Shown: positions 24,363-31,667 of the stretch, piece by piece | How positions within the stretch are numbered: position 1 is the stretch's first letter | Layout: each line of letters starts with the position of its first letter | Assembly: GCF_019431375.1 (NCBI RefSeq) | Contig: NZ_CP080267.1 | Span: 2,793,933-2,857,932, forward strand | Direction of reading: 5' to 3' | DNA from: Alcanivorax sp. | GTDB taxonomy: Bacteria; Pseudomonadota; Gammaproteobacteria; Pseudomonadales; Alcanivoracaceae | Length of the DNA: 64,000 bases | Position numbers and translations under genes: made by a program | Notes under the pieces: generated by a model | The model's database searches: none | Told to the model about the DNA's origin: nothing | What the model saw: only the letters and a program-made list of their open reading frames with translations

Positions 24363-24920
24363 ATGGAGGGGTTGCCTGATTCCGCTTGGATTTTTGCAGG
24401 GTCCGTTATTGCGGCACTAATCGTTCTTTTCTCCGGATGGTTGCAACAGAAAATTAGCCGCGCATCTACTGTTTCGGGATATCGACAGAAGTGGATTCAA
24501 GATATTCGGAAAGCATTTTCGGAATACATGAATGAGCTCGAAAAGTTATCTGACTTAGCCTCTGCAAACTCAGAGTCCGGCCATTCCTTTGGCGCACGCT
24601 CAACAGTTTTAGAGGATACTCGGCCGGTCCGTAAGGCACGCAATTATCTTCGGCTATATACCAACCCAGGAGAGCAAGAGCACTTGGATCTCCTGGAAGA
24701 GGCCAAATCCCTTGAGTCTTATCTCACTGATACAGCACGGAAGGATTTGAAGCTTAACGAGTATGAGCGCAGACGTGATGAGCTAACGAAAGCGTTCCAA
24801 GATATTCTGAAAGAAGAGTGGGACCGGGTAAAAATGGGGGAGTTGTGGTGGCGGATTCGTCGGTGCTGGAGGCGTATAACCAGTCACTCAAGCCGACGCT
24901 CGCAAGCTCGCGCGGCTTAG
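24363..24920 (+). CDS. Cassette 11: membrane-anchored coiled-coil protein
   Basis: 185 residues from the ATG at 24363, which has a perfect AGGAGG four nt upstream. One N-terminal membrane helix (WIFAGSVIAALIVLFSGWL) is followed by the pattern YRQKWIQDIRKAFSEYM and a long charged helical region up to about residue 160. Small proteins with a membrane helix followed by RQ.WI..LR are frequent in genomic islands; a role in defence or membrane sensing is possible but unproven. The C-terminal ~16 residues (RRITSHSSRRSQARAA) are encoded by attC 11. Confidence 0.65.
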   Translation: MEGLPDSAWIFAGSVIAALIVLFSGWLQQKISRASTVSGYRQKWIQDIRKAFSEYMNELEKLSDLASANSESGHSFGARSTVLEDTRPVRKARNYLRLYTNPGEQEHLDLLEEAKSLESYLTDTARKDLKLNEYERRRDELTKAFQDILKEEWDRVKMGELWWRIRRCWRRITSHSSRRSQARAA

Positions 24921-24933
24921 TTCAGCGTTAAAT
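24874..24933 (+). other. attC site 11
   Basis: Inverse core GTATAAC (24874-24880), core GTTAAAT (24927-24933). AAGCCGACGCTCGC-type left arm faces GCGCGGCTTAG on the right. 60 nt, overlapping the end of cassette gene 11. Confidence 0.78.
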
Positions 24934-24956
24934 GAAATTGATATAGGCAGTATTTT

Positions 24957-25223
24957 TTGAACGAAGGCTACGGTTATTTATCTGTTCTCGTTAATTTCAT
25001 AAAAGCGATTTTGATGGGTGTAGGCTATGCATTGCTCATATCTGTAACTGCAACGCTGTTGGGTTTTGAGGCTGATACTGTGGTTAGGGATCAACCGGCG
25101 CATAGAGTGGTTATGCTTTTCTCATTGTGCATTTTAGAGGCGCCATTAACCGTTATAGTGGTTTTCAAGTCTGTAGATGCGTTGTTTCTGGCTGCAAGAA
25201 TTATTTTTAACCGCGTTAAGTAA
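24957..25223 (+). CDS. Cassette 12: small membrane protein
   Basis: 88 residues with a TTG start at 24957 (NEGYGYLSVLVNF). Two membrane helices: AILMGVGYALLISVTATLLGF and VVMLFSLCILEAPLTVIVVF. No good ribosome-binding site, so the start is uncertain. Function unknown. Confidence 0.45.
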   Translation: MNEGYGYLSVLVNFIKAILMGVGYALLISVTATLLGFEADTVVRDQPAHRVVMLFSLCILEAPLTVIVVFKSVDALFLAARIIFNRVK

Positions 25224-25235
25224 GTTGTAAGTTCT

Positions 25236-25287
25236 ATTTAACAAGGGCCTTCAGGCCGAACTTCGGCGGCTGAGGCGGGCGTTATGC
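25236..25287 (+). other. attC site 12
   Basis: Inverse core ATTTAAC (25236-25242), core GTTATGC (25281-25287). The arm pattern is nearly the same as in attC 8 (AACAAGGGCCTTCAGGCC ... GGCGGCTGAGGCGGGC). 52 nt. Confidence 0.88.
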
Positions 25288-25303
25288 GTAAAGGATGGAT
25301 CGC

Positions 25304-25924
25304 GTGAGTAACGAGGATTGGTACAGAAACAAAGAGTGGAGCAAAGAGGTTGAGGCTCAGTTCTTCGCCAAGCTCAAGCGTGCGCGCAGGAAGGAACAAT
25401 ATTTACGCATCCAAGCTTCTACAATCGCCCGCAATAACCCTGATGCGGCCTTGATGCTTCTAGAGCAATATTTCTCGCTCGATGATGATTTTGATCATGC
25501 TCAAGCCTACTGTGATATGGCATCAGCATTTCTAGCCAAAGGTGAGGTTCAAAAGGCGGTCCAGTCATACGGTAAAGCATTGGAAAGAGAAGCTGAATTT
25601 CCAAAGCTAAAAACAGATGCATATATCCTTTATCCGCTAACCATCGTCGAAAATAAGCTGAGCAACTTGTATCAGTCCGCCAACGAGATTCTCGATGCTC
25701 ACCAAGATCGGTTAATGTTCCCAATAGATTACTTTCGTTGGCATGCGGCGAAAGCGATCATAGCTGCCCATTCAGGCGAAGAAGAACTCGCCTCTAGTCA
25801 TGCGACGAGCGCGCTTGAGGCTGCCCAAATAAAGCAATCAGGCTTTAGGTTTCACCAAAATCTAGGTTTGGTGGGTAAAGAATTTAAAGGTGTGGTTGAT
25901 GAGCTTCGTGCTATACACGCATAA
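25304..25924 (+). CDS. Cassette 13: TPR-like repeat protein
   Basis: 206 residues from a GTG at 25304 with AAAGGA 8 nt upstream (an ATG at 25295 is in frame). All-helical. TPR-like spacing is visible in YCDMASAFLAKGEVQKAVQS followed by YGKALE, and in the later segment AKAIIAAHSGEEELASSHAT. No signal peptide or membrane helix. It is the longest cassette gene. TPR proteins mediate protein contacts; the partner is unknown. The stop overlaps attC 13. Confidence 0.65.
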   Translation: MSNEDWYRNKEWSKEVEAQFFAKLKRARRKEQYLRIQASTIARNNPDAALMLLEQYFSLDDDFDHAQAYCDMASAFLAKGEVQKAVQSYGKALEREAEFPKLKTDAYILYPLTIVENKLSNLYQSANEILDAHQDRLMFPIDYFRWHAAKAIIAAHSGEEELASSHATSALEAAQIKQSGFRFHQNLGLVGKEFKGVVDELRAIHA

Positions 25925-26002
25925 CCAGGCGGTCAACGGGACCGCTTTTCCGCGCCGCCTTCGGCTCTGCTCCAAAGCGGCCCGTTACCTTCGGCGTTGG
26001 TG
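25919..26002 (+). other. attC site 13
   Basis: Inverse core GCATAAC (25919-25925), core GTTGGTG (25996-26002). CAACGGGACCGC faces GCGGCCCGTTA. 84 nt. It is the last recognisable attC. Confidence 0.8.
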
Positions 26003-26006
26003 CTAA

Positions 26007-26363
26007 ATGAATCGAATACCTGAAGATTTTGATTTGAGCGCGCTTGTTGGAGAGGGTTTATCTCAGATTCGCATCGACCAGCATCAAATTCAGCTGCACT
26101 TCGATAAAGTATCTATCCAAGGCGGGGGGCAGGTTTTGCTGGAGAAGAGAGGGGACTCCAAGAAGATTTTCTCTGGTTCGTGGCTAACCACATGTGGGCT
26201 AGATGCGTTGATCGGAAGCAAAGTGGTTGGCTGGCAGAGAAGAAGTGATTTCCAGTTCAGCTTATCGTTTTCCTGCGGGGCAACCCTGGTTTTTGTTACT
26301 CAAGAGGGGCCCTATGAAGACTTCACTATTCTCGTGGGAGAACAGGAATTCTATGTCCTCTGA
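26007..26363 (+). CDS. Cassette 14: hypothetical protein (terminal cassette, attC lost)
   Basis: 118 residues starting 4 nt after the attC 13 core. Soluble and beta-rich, beginning FDLSALVGEGLSQIRIDQHQIQLHF and ending in YEDFTILVGEQEFYVL. The pattern reminds me of small DUF6188-like proteins, without firm support. No attC follows; within 65 nt the sequence passes into a GCCATGCAAGCAT repeat and then the YheT-like gene, so the array's right end has been lost or recombined. Confidence 0.6.
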   Translation: MNRIPEDFDLSALVGEGLSQIRIDQHQIQLHFDKVSIQGGGQVLLEKRGDSKKIFSGSWLTTCGLDALIGSKVVGWQRRSDFQFSLSFSCGATLVFVTQEGPYEDFTILVGEQEFYVL

Positions 26364-26494
26364 ACCGCGCAGATCGTGCAAAGACCACTCTCTTTCTCCC
26401 AAAAACCATCATTGCCTCGCTGTGGCTCGGTTCGCCATGCAAGCATGGGCTCCAACAGCAGCGACTCTGGCTGTGGAGTGAGTCCACATCCCTC

Positions 26495-27484
26495 TCAACG
26501 AAACCCGAACCCCTGCACAAACGCCATCAACCGCTGCTCCAGCCAGTAGCGCTGGGGGCCGTGGTTAATAAAGCCCACGTGGCCGCCGTACTCGCTCACC
26601 TCCAGGGTCACCGCCGGGCCCAGTTCTTCCTGGCGCGGTAGCGTCTCCGGGGTCATGAAGGGGTCGTCCCGGTTCTGCAGCATCAGCGTGGGGGTGCGGA
26701 TCTGCAGCAGCTTGGGGCCGGCTGAGCATTGCGCGTAGTAATGGTAGGCCCCGCGAAAGCCGTACAGAGGGGCGATGATCTGGTCGTCGTAACGCCAGAA
26801 GGAGCGGATGCCGCTCATGTTCAGCCGGTGCAGGCGCTTGGCCTCCGGCGGGTTTACCTTGTCCAGGTGGCGCTTCTTGTCGTCGAGCTGGCCGAGCAAC
26901 ACTTTCAGCAGATGCTGGCGGTACAGCTTTGAAAGGCCCCGATCCAGGCGGTTGGCGCACAGGTCCAGCCGCAGGGGGGCACAGACGGAGGCCACCGCTG
27001 TCAGCTTGCCGTTGTCCCGATGAGCCAGCCAGTTCAGCAGCCGGCTGCCACCCAGCGACACGCCGATGGCGATGCGGTTGCCGGTGGGGTCCTGGGCAAA
27101 CACATGCTCGATCACCGCATCCACATCGTCGGTTTCCCCGGCGTGGTAGCACAGGGCGGTGTCATTGGGCTGCTTGGCGCCGCGACTGTTGATGGCCACC
27201 GAGCGCACTCCCGCATCGGCCAGTGCCTTCTGAATGCCACGCATATAGTGGGAGTCGCTGCAGCCGGACAGACCATGGAGCAGGATGACGGTGAGCTGCC
27301 CGGGGTGGCGTTGCGGCCCGGCCCAGTCCAGCAGCAGCCGGTCGCCATCCGCCGCCAGCGGCAGCCATTCGCTGTGCCGCTCCACCTCGGGCAAGGCGCG
27401 GCCCAGTGGCCCCCACAGGGTTTGTAAGTGGGGGTTGCGCAGCCACAGGGGAGGCTGGAACGGGGAGGCAACGATTTCGCCCAT
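26495..27484 (-). CDS. YheT-type alpha/beta hydrolase
   Basis: 329 residues from the ATG at 27484 (an in-frame GTG at 27496 is possible). Signatures of the YheT/EMB8 group: FQPPLWLRNPHLQTLWG at the N-terminus, LLHGLSGCSDSHYMRG, NSRGAKQPN, the nucleophile elbow GVSLGGSRLL, the Asp in QNRDDPFMT, and the His in EYGGHVGFI. Cytoplasmic; the natural substrate is unknown (carboxylester hydrolase type). Divergent from rsmE. Confidence 0.9.
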   Translation of the reverse strand: MGEIVASPFQPPLWLRNPHLQTLWGPLGRALPEVERHSEWLPLAADGDRLLLDWAGPQRHPGQLTVILLHGLSGCSDSHYMRGIQKALADAGVRSVAINSRGAKQPNDTALCYHAGETDDVDAVIEHVFAQDPTGNRIAIGVSLGGSRLLNWLAHRDNGKLTAVASVCAPLRLDLCANRLDRGLSKLYRQHLLKVLLGQLDDKKRHLDKVNPPEAKRLHRLNMSGIRSFWRYDDQIIAPLYGFRGAYHYYAQCSAGPKLLQIRTPTLMLQNRDDPFMTPETLPRQEELGPAVTLEVSEYGGHVGFINHGPQRYWLEQRLMAFVQGFGFR

Positions 27485-27573
27485 GGAATCTCTCACTCAA
27501 TAGCAGTCGCGTCGACCGGCGCTATGGTAGCCTTTTGCTTTTCCCACTGGCACCCATTGATGACGGAGACCCC

Positions 27574-28299
27574 ATGGCCCGCCGCTTTTACGACGATCAG
27601 GAATTTCAATCCGGCCTTGCCACCGAGCTGGGTGCCAATGCCAGTCATCATATTGGCAAGGTGCTGCGCATGGCGGAGGGAGAGGAACTGGTGGTATTCA
27701 ATGGGCGCGGCGGTGAGTGGTCCGCGCGCATTGTGGCGGTGGGCAAGAAGGCCGTGACGGTGGAGCCGCAGCACTTTGTGGATGAGGATCGCACCGCGCC
27801 GCTGGCGGTCACGGTGGCCCTGCCCATGATCAAGGGTGACCGGATGGATTATGCCATCCAGAAGGCCACCGAGCTGGGCGCGGCCCGAATTGTGGTGCTG
27901 GATACGGAACGCTGTGAGGTGCGGCTCAAGGGCGACCGGCAGGAAAAGAAGCTGGGTCAGTGGCAACAAATTGCCATCAGTGCCTGTGAACAGTGCGGAC
28001 TCAATCGCCCGCCCGTGATTGACGGGGTCGTGCCGTTGCCAGCGTGGCTTGGCGGCGATCTGCCCGCCCTGCGCCTGATTGCCCACCCGGGGGAAAAGCC
28101 GTTCTCACCGGCGGCCCTGGATGGCGTGGGCGAGCTGGCCCTACTCACCGGGCCAGAAGGTGGGTTCTCCGAGGAGGAATTGCAGGCGGCAGCGGACAAG
28201 GACTTCATCCCCTTCGCCCTGGGCAACCGGGTGCTGCGTGCGGAAACGGCGCCGGTGGCGCTGCTGGCGGCGTTATGGGCGTGGCAAAGCAGCGACTAG
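27574..28299 (+). CDS. rsmE: 16S rRNA (uracil1498-N3)-methyltransferase
   Basis: 241 residues from the ATG at 27574 with GGAG upstream; the frame is open to 27406 but overlaps the divergent gene. SPOUT-class motifs: HHIGKVLRM at the N-terminal PUA-like domain, ALPMIKGDRMDYAIQKATELG, CEQCGLNRPP, and the knotted SAM-binding ELALLTGPEGGFSEEE with FALGNRVLRAETAP. It methylates U1498 of 16S rRNA. Length and motifs are standard. Confidence 0.95.
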   Translation: MARRFYDDQEFQSGLATELGANASHHIGKVLRMAEGEELVVFNGRGGEWSARIVAVGKKAVTVEPQHFVDEDRTAPLAVTVALPMIKGDRMDYAIQKATELGAARIVVLDTERCEVRLKGDRQEKKLGQWQQIAISACEQCGLNRPPVIDGVVPLPAWLGGDLPALRLIAHPGEKPFSPAALDGVGELALLTGPEGGFSEEELQAAADKDFIPFALGNRVLRAETAPVALLAALWAWQSSD

Positions 28300-28434
28300 C
28301 TTCGAGCTGCTAGCGACCAGGCGCGGCCTGGTTTCTCGCAACGCTTCGCTAGGTGCCCGCGCCCAATCGGTGGCTGCATCCTGCTAGTCGCTCGAGGCTA
28401 GTCGCTAGAAGCTGATAACAACAAGGAAACGTTC
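28300..28434. repeat. AGCTTC(T)AGCGACTAG-type intergenic repeat
   Basis: Near-inverted segments around TAGCTTCGAGCTGCTAGCGAC (left) and CTAGTCGCTAGAAGCTGA (right) flank a GC-rich centre. It may form the transcript end of rsmE. Related AGCTTGAAGCTTGTAGC-like sequence is at 48189-48363. Confidence 0.45.
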
Positions 28435-29604
28435 ATGCTGACAACCCTGGCCATCAGTAATTACCGCTCCGCCCTGGAGCTGGTGTTGCCGCTCGGGCCG
28501 TTGAATGTGATTACCGGTGCCAACGGTAGTGGCAAGTCCAATCTGTACCGGGCGCTGCGGCTGCTGGCGGCCACTGCCCAGGATGATGTGATCGCGGCGC
28601 TGGCCAGTGAGGGTGGGCTGGAGTCCACCTTCTGGGCCGGGCCGGAGACGCTCAGCACCGCCATGCGCAAGGGGTTGGTGCCGGTGGAGGGTGGGCCGCG
28701 TCAGCATAGTCGGCGTTTGAAGCTGGGCTTTGCCGATGAGGATTTCGGTTACCTGATCGAGCTGGGCCTGCCCCGGCCGGACAGCACCACCGCCTTCAAC
28801 CTGGACCCGGAGATCAAGCGGGAAATTATCTGGGCCGGCGGGGCCTACCGACCTGGCGCCGCGCTGGTGGATCGGCGTGGCCCCTTGGTGAAAGCCCGCG
28901 TCGACAATAGCTGGCTATCCCTGGCCGATAACCTCAATAGCTTCGATAGTCTGTTCAGTCAGGTGGCCGATGCCCGCACGGCGCCGGAGGTGCTGGCATT
29001 GCGCGAGCGGATTCGTGGCTGGCGTTTCTACGACCACTTCCGCACCGACCGGGATGCCCCGGCCCGCCAGGTACAGATCGGCACCCGCACCCCGGTGCTA
29101 CATCACGATGGCCGCGATCTGGCGGCGGCCCTGCAAACCATCCGCGAGGTAGGCGACAGCCAGGCCCTGGACGCTGCCATTGAAGATGCCTTCCCCGGTG
29201 CCAGGCTGAATATCGAGCCGTTGCCGGATGGTCGGCTGAAGCTGGAGTTTCATCAGTACGGACTGTTGCGACCGTTATCCGCGGCAGAGCTTTCCGATGG
29301 CACCCTGCGTTACCTGTTACTGGTCGCTGCCCTGCTCACCCCACGGCCGCCTTCACTGATGGTGCTTAACGAACCGGAAAACAGCCTGCATCCGGATCTG
29401 TTGCCGGCACTGGCGCGCCTCATCGAGCAGGCCAGTCAGCATAGCCAGTTATGGGTGGTCAGCCATGCCAGCCGGCTGGTGGCGGCGTTAAACGAACATC
29501 CGGATTGTCATGGGGTGGAGCTCACCAAGGAGCTGGGGGAAACACAGATCATCGGCCAGGGGCTGTTGAGTACGCCTAACTGGCATTGGTCGGAACATCA
29601 CTGA
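28435..29604 (+). CDS. AAA family ATPase (SMC/RecF-like)
   Basis: 389 residues. Walker A GANGSGKSN at residues ~30-38, an ABC-type signature LSDGTLRYLL near 285, and Walker B LMVLNEPENSLHPDLLP near 310, followed by the His switch WVVSHASRLV. The first residues TLAISNYRSALELVLPLGPL match the single-domain AAA_21/RecF-like group. It is similar in size to stand-alone chromosomal ATPases often annotated as predicted ATPase. No nuclease or TOPRIM domain follows, so an OLD-type role is unlikely. AAGGAA precedes the ATG. Confidence 0.85.
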   Translation: MLTTLAISNYRSALELVLPLGPLNVITGANGSGKSNLYRALRLLAATAQDDVIAALASEGGLESTFWAGPETLSTAMRKGLVPVEGGPRQHSRRLKLGFADEDFGYLIELGLPRPDSTTAFNLDPEIKREIIWAGGAYRPGAALVDRRGPLVKARVDNSWLSLADNLNSFDSLFSQVADARTAPEVLALRERIRGWRFYDHFRTDRDAPARQVQIGTRTPVLHHDGRDLAAALQTIREVGDSQALDAAIEDAFPGARLNIEPLPDGRLKLEFHQYGLLRPLSAAELSDGTLRYLLLVAALLTPRPPSLMVLNEPENSLHPDLLPALARLIEQASQHSQLWVVSHASRLVAALNEHPDCHGVELTKELGETQIIGQGLLSTPNWHWSEHH

Positions 29605-29615
29605 CGCAGGGAAAT

Positions 29616-30278
29616 ATGAAAAAACAATCGGGTGTACTGCAACGTTGGGATGATGAGCGTGGTTTCGGCTTTATCACCGACAAGAAAGGCCGGGACATTT
29701 TTGTTCATGTCAGTGCCTTTGGCAATATTCGTTCGCGCCCTAAAGCCGGGGAAAAAGTGCTGTTTCGGGTAGAGCCGGATGCCGCCAAAGGGGTGCGTGC
29801 CGTAGAGGTGGAACGGTGCTGGCGACCCGCTCATCTGTTGTTGCCGGAGTTCCTTTTCCCGCTGCTGATGGTGGGAGCGTTCTATGGCGGGCTGTGGTGG
29901 TTTTTCTCGCAGAATGCGTTCTGGTGTTTCCTGATTATTTTCCTGCTGTTAATCGCCGGCCTGACGTTCCTGATGTTCGGTCTGGATAAGCGAGCAGCGC
30001 TGAACGAACGCCAGCGGGTGCCAGAAAATACCCTGCATCTTTTGTCCCTCGCCGGTGGTTGGCCCGGTGCCCTGCTGGCGCGTTCGCTGTTTCGTCACAA
30101 AACCCGCAAGCAGCCTTTTCGCACTGTTTTCTGGCTGGAGGTCGTGGTAAATCTTGTGGCGGTAGGTGTCTTTCTGTTCAGTCCTCAAGCCGCGCCCTTG
30201 CGTGACTGGCTGGATGTGCAGGCGCTGGGCTGGTTGATCACCCTCAAGGAATGGGGCTGGATCAGCGGGCCGGTTTGA
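29616..30278 (+). CDS. Cold-shock domain fused to DUF1294 membrane domain
   Basis: 220 residues from the ATG at 29616. Residues ~1-66 are a cold-shock domain with the RNA-binding motifs GFGFITD and DIFVHVSAF. Four hydrophobic segments follow, with the DUF1294 pattern FGLDKRAALNERQRVPENTLHLLSLAGGWPGA and FRHKTRKQPFR. The fusion is a known architecture with nucleic-acid-binding and membrane parts. It is 11 nt downstream of the ATPase gene, so probably co-transcribed. Confidence 0.9.
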   Translation: MKKQSGVLQRWDDERGFGFITDKKGRDIFVHVSAFGNIRSRPKAGEKVLFRVEPDAAKGVRAVEVERCWRPAHLLLPEFLFPLLMVGAFYGGLWWFFSQNAFWCFLIIFLLLIAGLTFLMFGLDKRAALNERQRVPENTLHLLSLAGGWPGALLARSLFRHKTRKQPFRTVFWLEVVVNLVAVGVFLFSPQAAPLRDWLDVQALGWLITLKEWGWISGPV

Positions 30279-30326
30279 GAAAATAGCCTTATAAATATGC
30301 AACCATCACCAGGGAAGGAGAAAGAG

Positions 30327-30569
30327 ATGCGGTTACCGGAAGACGTGGAACAGGTCTTGCTTGACCAGGGAAAGATTGCCGCCATCAAGCAGCTTCGGGA
30401 AAGTCAGGGTTTGTCCCTGAAAGAGGCCAAGCAATGGGTGGAGTCCCATCTCTCCCAGTATCAGCCGCCGGTCAATCCGCCCCTGGTAGCCAGCAACATA
30501 CCCTGGGGGCGGATCATGTTGGCGCTGCTGATTGTCGGTGTGGCCGTTGCCATTGTTGCGACGGGGTAG
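30327..30569 (+). CDS. Small membrane protein with L7/L12 C-terminal-like domain (paralogue 1)
   Basis: 80 residues. RLPEDVEQVLLDQGKIAAIK then QLRESQGLSLKEAKQWVES resembles the bL12 C-terminal domain (the LKEAK helix). A single C-terminal membrane helix follows (GRIMLALLIVGVAVAIVATG). The start ATG has AAGGAG upstream. The next gene, 48 nt downstream, begins with nearly the same residues, so the two arose by duplication. Function unknown. Confidence 0.75.
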   Translation: MRLPEDVEQVLLDQGKIAAIKQLRESQGLSLKEAKQWVESHLSQYQPPVNPPLVASNIPWGRIMLALLIVGVAVAIVATG

Positions 30570-30617
30570 TGAGTTTTTCTGTGGAAGAACAATAAATAAT
30601 AAAACAGGGAAGAAAAC

Positions 30618-30857
30618 ATGAGACTACCGGAAGATGTGGAAAGCGTGCTGAAAGCACGAGGGGAAAAGGCGGCGGTCAGCCAGTTGTGCCGGCAGCATAA
30701 AATGACTCGTGCAGCCGCGACGGCCTGGGTGTCAGCCTGCGACGACAGGGGCTTGCGGGTAGCTGACAATCCGCTGAATAACGGGAAAATAGCGTTACTG
30801 CTGATGGCTGCTTTTCTCACAGGCATGCTTATCGCTGCTTTGCAGAAACTGTTTTGA
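30618..30857 (+). CDS. Small membrane protein, diverged paralogue 2
   Basis: 79 residues, beginning MRLPEDVESVLKARGEKAAV like the preceding gene. The middle has diverged to a Cys-containing HTH-like segment (QLCRQHKMTRAAATAWVSA). The C-terminal membrane helix is kept (IALLLMAAFLTGMLIAAL). The L12-type LKEAK helix is lost, so the two may differ in function. Function unknown. Confidence 0.7.
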   Translation: MRLPEDVESVLKARGEKAAVSQLCRQHKMTRAAATAWVSACDDRGLRVADNPLNNGKIALLLMAAFLTGMLIAALQKLF

Positions 30858-30891
30858 ACCCTTCGGGGCACACTGATCACGAGGAAAAAAC

Positions 30892-31317
30892 ATGCAGGTG
30901 ACAAGCCCGATTCTTGCCCCGGTAGTGGTGCTGGTGGCCTGGTCCATGGTCATGTGGTTGTGGATGTATGTGACCCGGCTGCCGGCCATGAAAGCCGCCA
31001 ACATGAAGCCGGATCCGCAGGCGCCCCGTGGCGAACAGATGAGCACCCTGCCCGCCAGTGTGCGCTGGAAGGCGGATAACTATAACCACCTGATGGAACA
31101 GCCCACGGCGTTCTATGCGGTGGCTTTGTCACTGGCACTGCTCGGTCAGGGTGATGGCATCAATCTGACGCTGGCCTGGGCTTATGTGGGTATCCGTGTA
31201 GTGCATTCGTTGCTGCAGGCGCTGATCAACAAGATCGAGCTGCGCTTTGTGCTGTTTGCGCTATCCTCATTGGTATTGATCGGCCTTACCGTCAACGCGT
31301 TGCGGGCGGTATTCTGA
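30892..31317 (+). CDS. MAPEG family membrane protein
   Basis: 141 residues with four membrane helices and the family pattern RWKADNYNHLMEQPTAFYAV and AWAYVGIRVVHSLLQ. MAPEG proteins include microsomal glutathione transferases; in bacteria the substrate is mostly unknown. The stop codon overlaps the start of the next gene (TGATG), indicating translational coupling. Confidence 0.88.
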   Translation: MQVTSPILAPVVVLVAWSMVMWLWMYVTRLPAMKAANMKPDPQAPRGEQMSTLPASVRWKADNYNHLMEQPTAFYAVALSLALLGQGDGINLTLAWAYVGIRVVHSLLQALINKIELRFVLFALSSLVLIGLTVNALRAVF

Positions 31318-31652
31318 TGGCGTTTGATGCGGAGCTGGCCCAGCGGGTGCGTGAAGGGCTGCTGGCTGTCAGTGGCGCCCTGCCCGATGAAAAGCGTATG
31401 TTCGGTGGGCTCTGTTTCATGATCGCCGGCAACATGTGCTGCGGCATTCTCGGTGACCGCTTGATGGCCCGGGTGGGACCGGATGCTTATGCGACCCTGC
31501 TAGGCGAGCCCGGAGCCAATGAGATGGATTTCACCGGTCGGCCCATGAAGGGCATGCTGATGATCGACGCCGATACAGTGGCCGATGATGCCGCACTGCA
31601 ACGCTGGTTGACGCATTGTTTTGCCTTTGTACGTACCCTTCCCCCCAAGTAA
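31317..31652 (+). CDS. TfoX N-terminal domain protein
   Basis: 111 residues starting inside the stop of the MAPEG gene. The TfoX_N fold is visible: RVREGLLAVSGALPDEKRMFGGLCFMIAGNM then CGILGDRLMARVG. The C-terminal TfoX domain is absent, so this is the stand-alone N-domain type (YccR-like proteins), not a full competence regulator. Followed 15 nt later by the DJ-1/PfpI gene in the same direction. Confidence 0.88.
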   Translation: MAFDAELAQRVREGLLAVSGALPDEKRMFGGLCFMIAGNMCCGILGDRLMARVGPDAYATLLGEPGANEMDFTGRPMKGMLMIDADTVADDAALQRWLTHCFAFVRTLPPK

Positions 31653-31667
31653 TCGTCAGGAATTACC

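Larger units (their letters stand above)
20305..26363 (+). mobile_element. Integron gene-cassette array without integrase (CALIN)
   Basis: About 6 kb holding some 14 cassettes, all coding on the plus strand, divided by 13 attC sites. Each site starts with an inverse core ending in AAC, ends in a GTTRRRY-like core, and folds on itself; many show an unpaired extra G in the left arm, the hallmark of attC. Genes are small, lower in GC than the flanks, and start right after each core. No tyrosine integrase lies in the window; both flanks are ordinary chromosomal genes (TetR regulator, YheT-like hydrolase). The last cassette has no attC, so the right end is decayed. Confidence 0.88.

Noticed and set aside
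28435..29604. AAA ATPase as part of an OLD/Gabija-type defence system
   Set aside because: No TOPRIM domain and no adjacent helicase or nuclease gene; neighbours are housekeeping-type genes.
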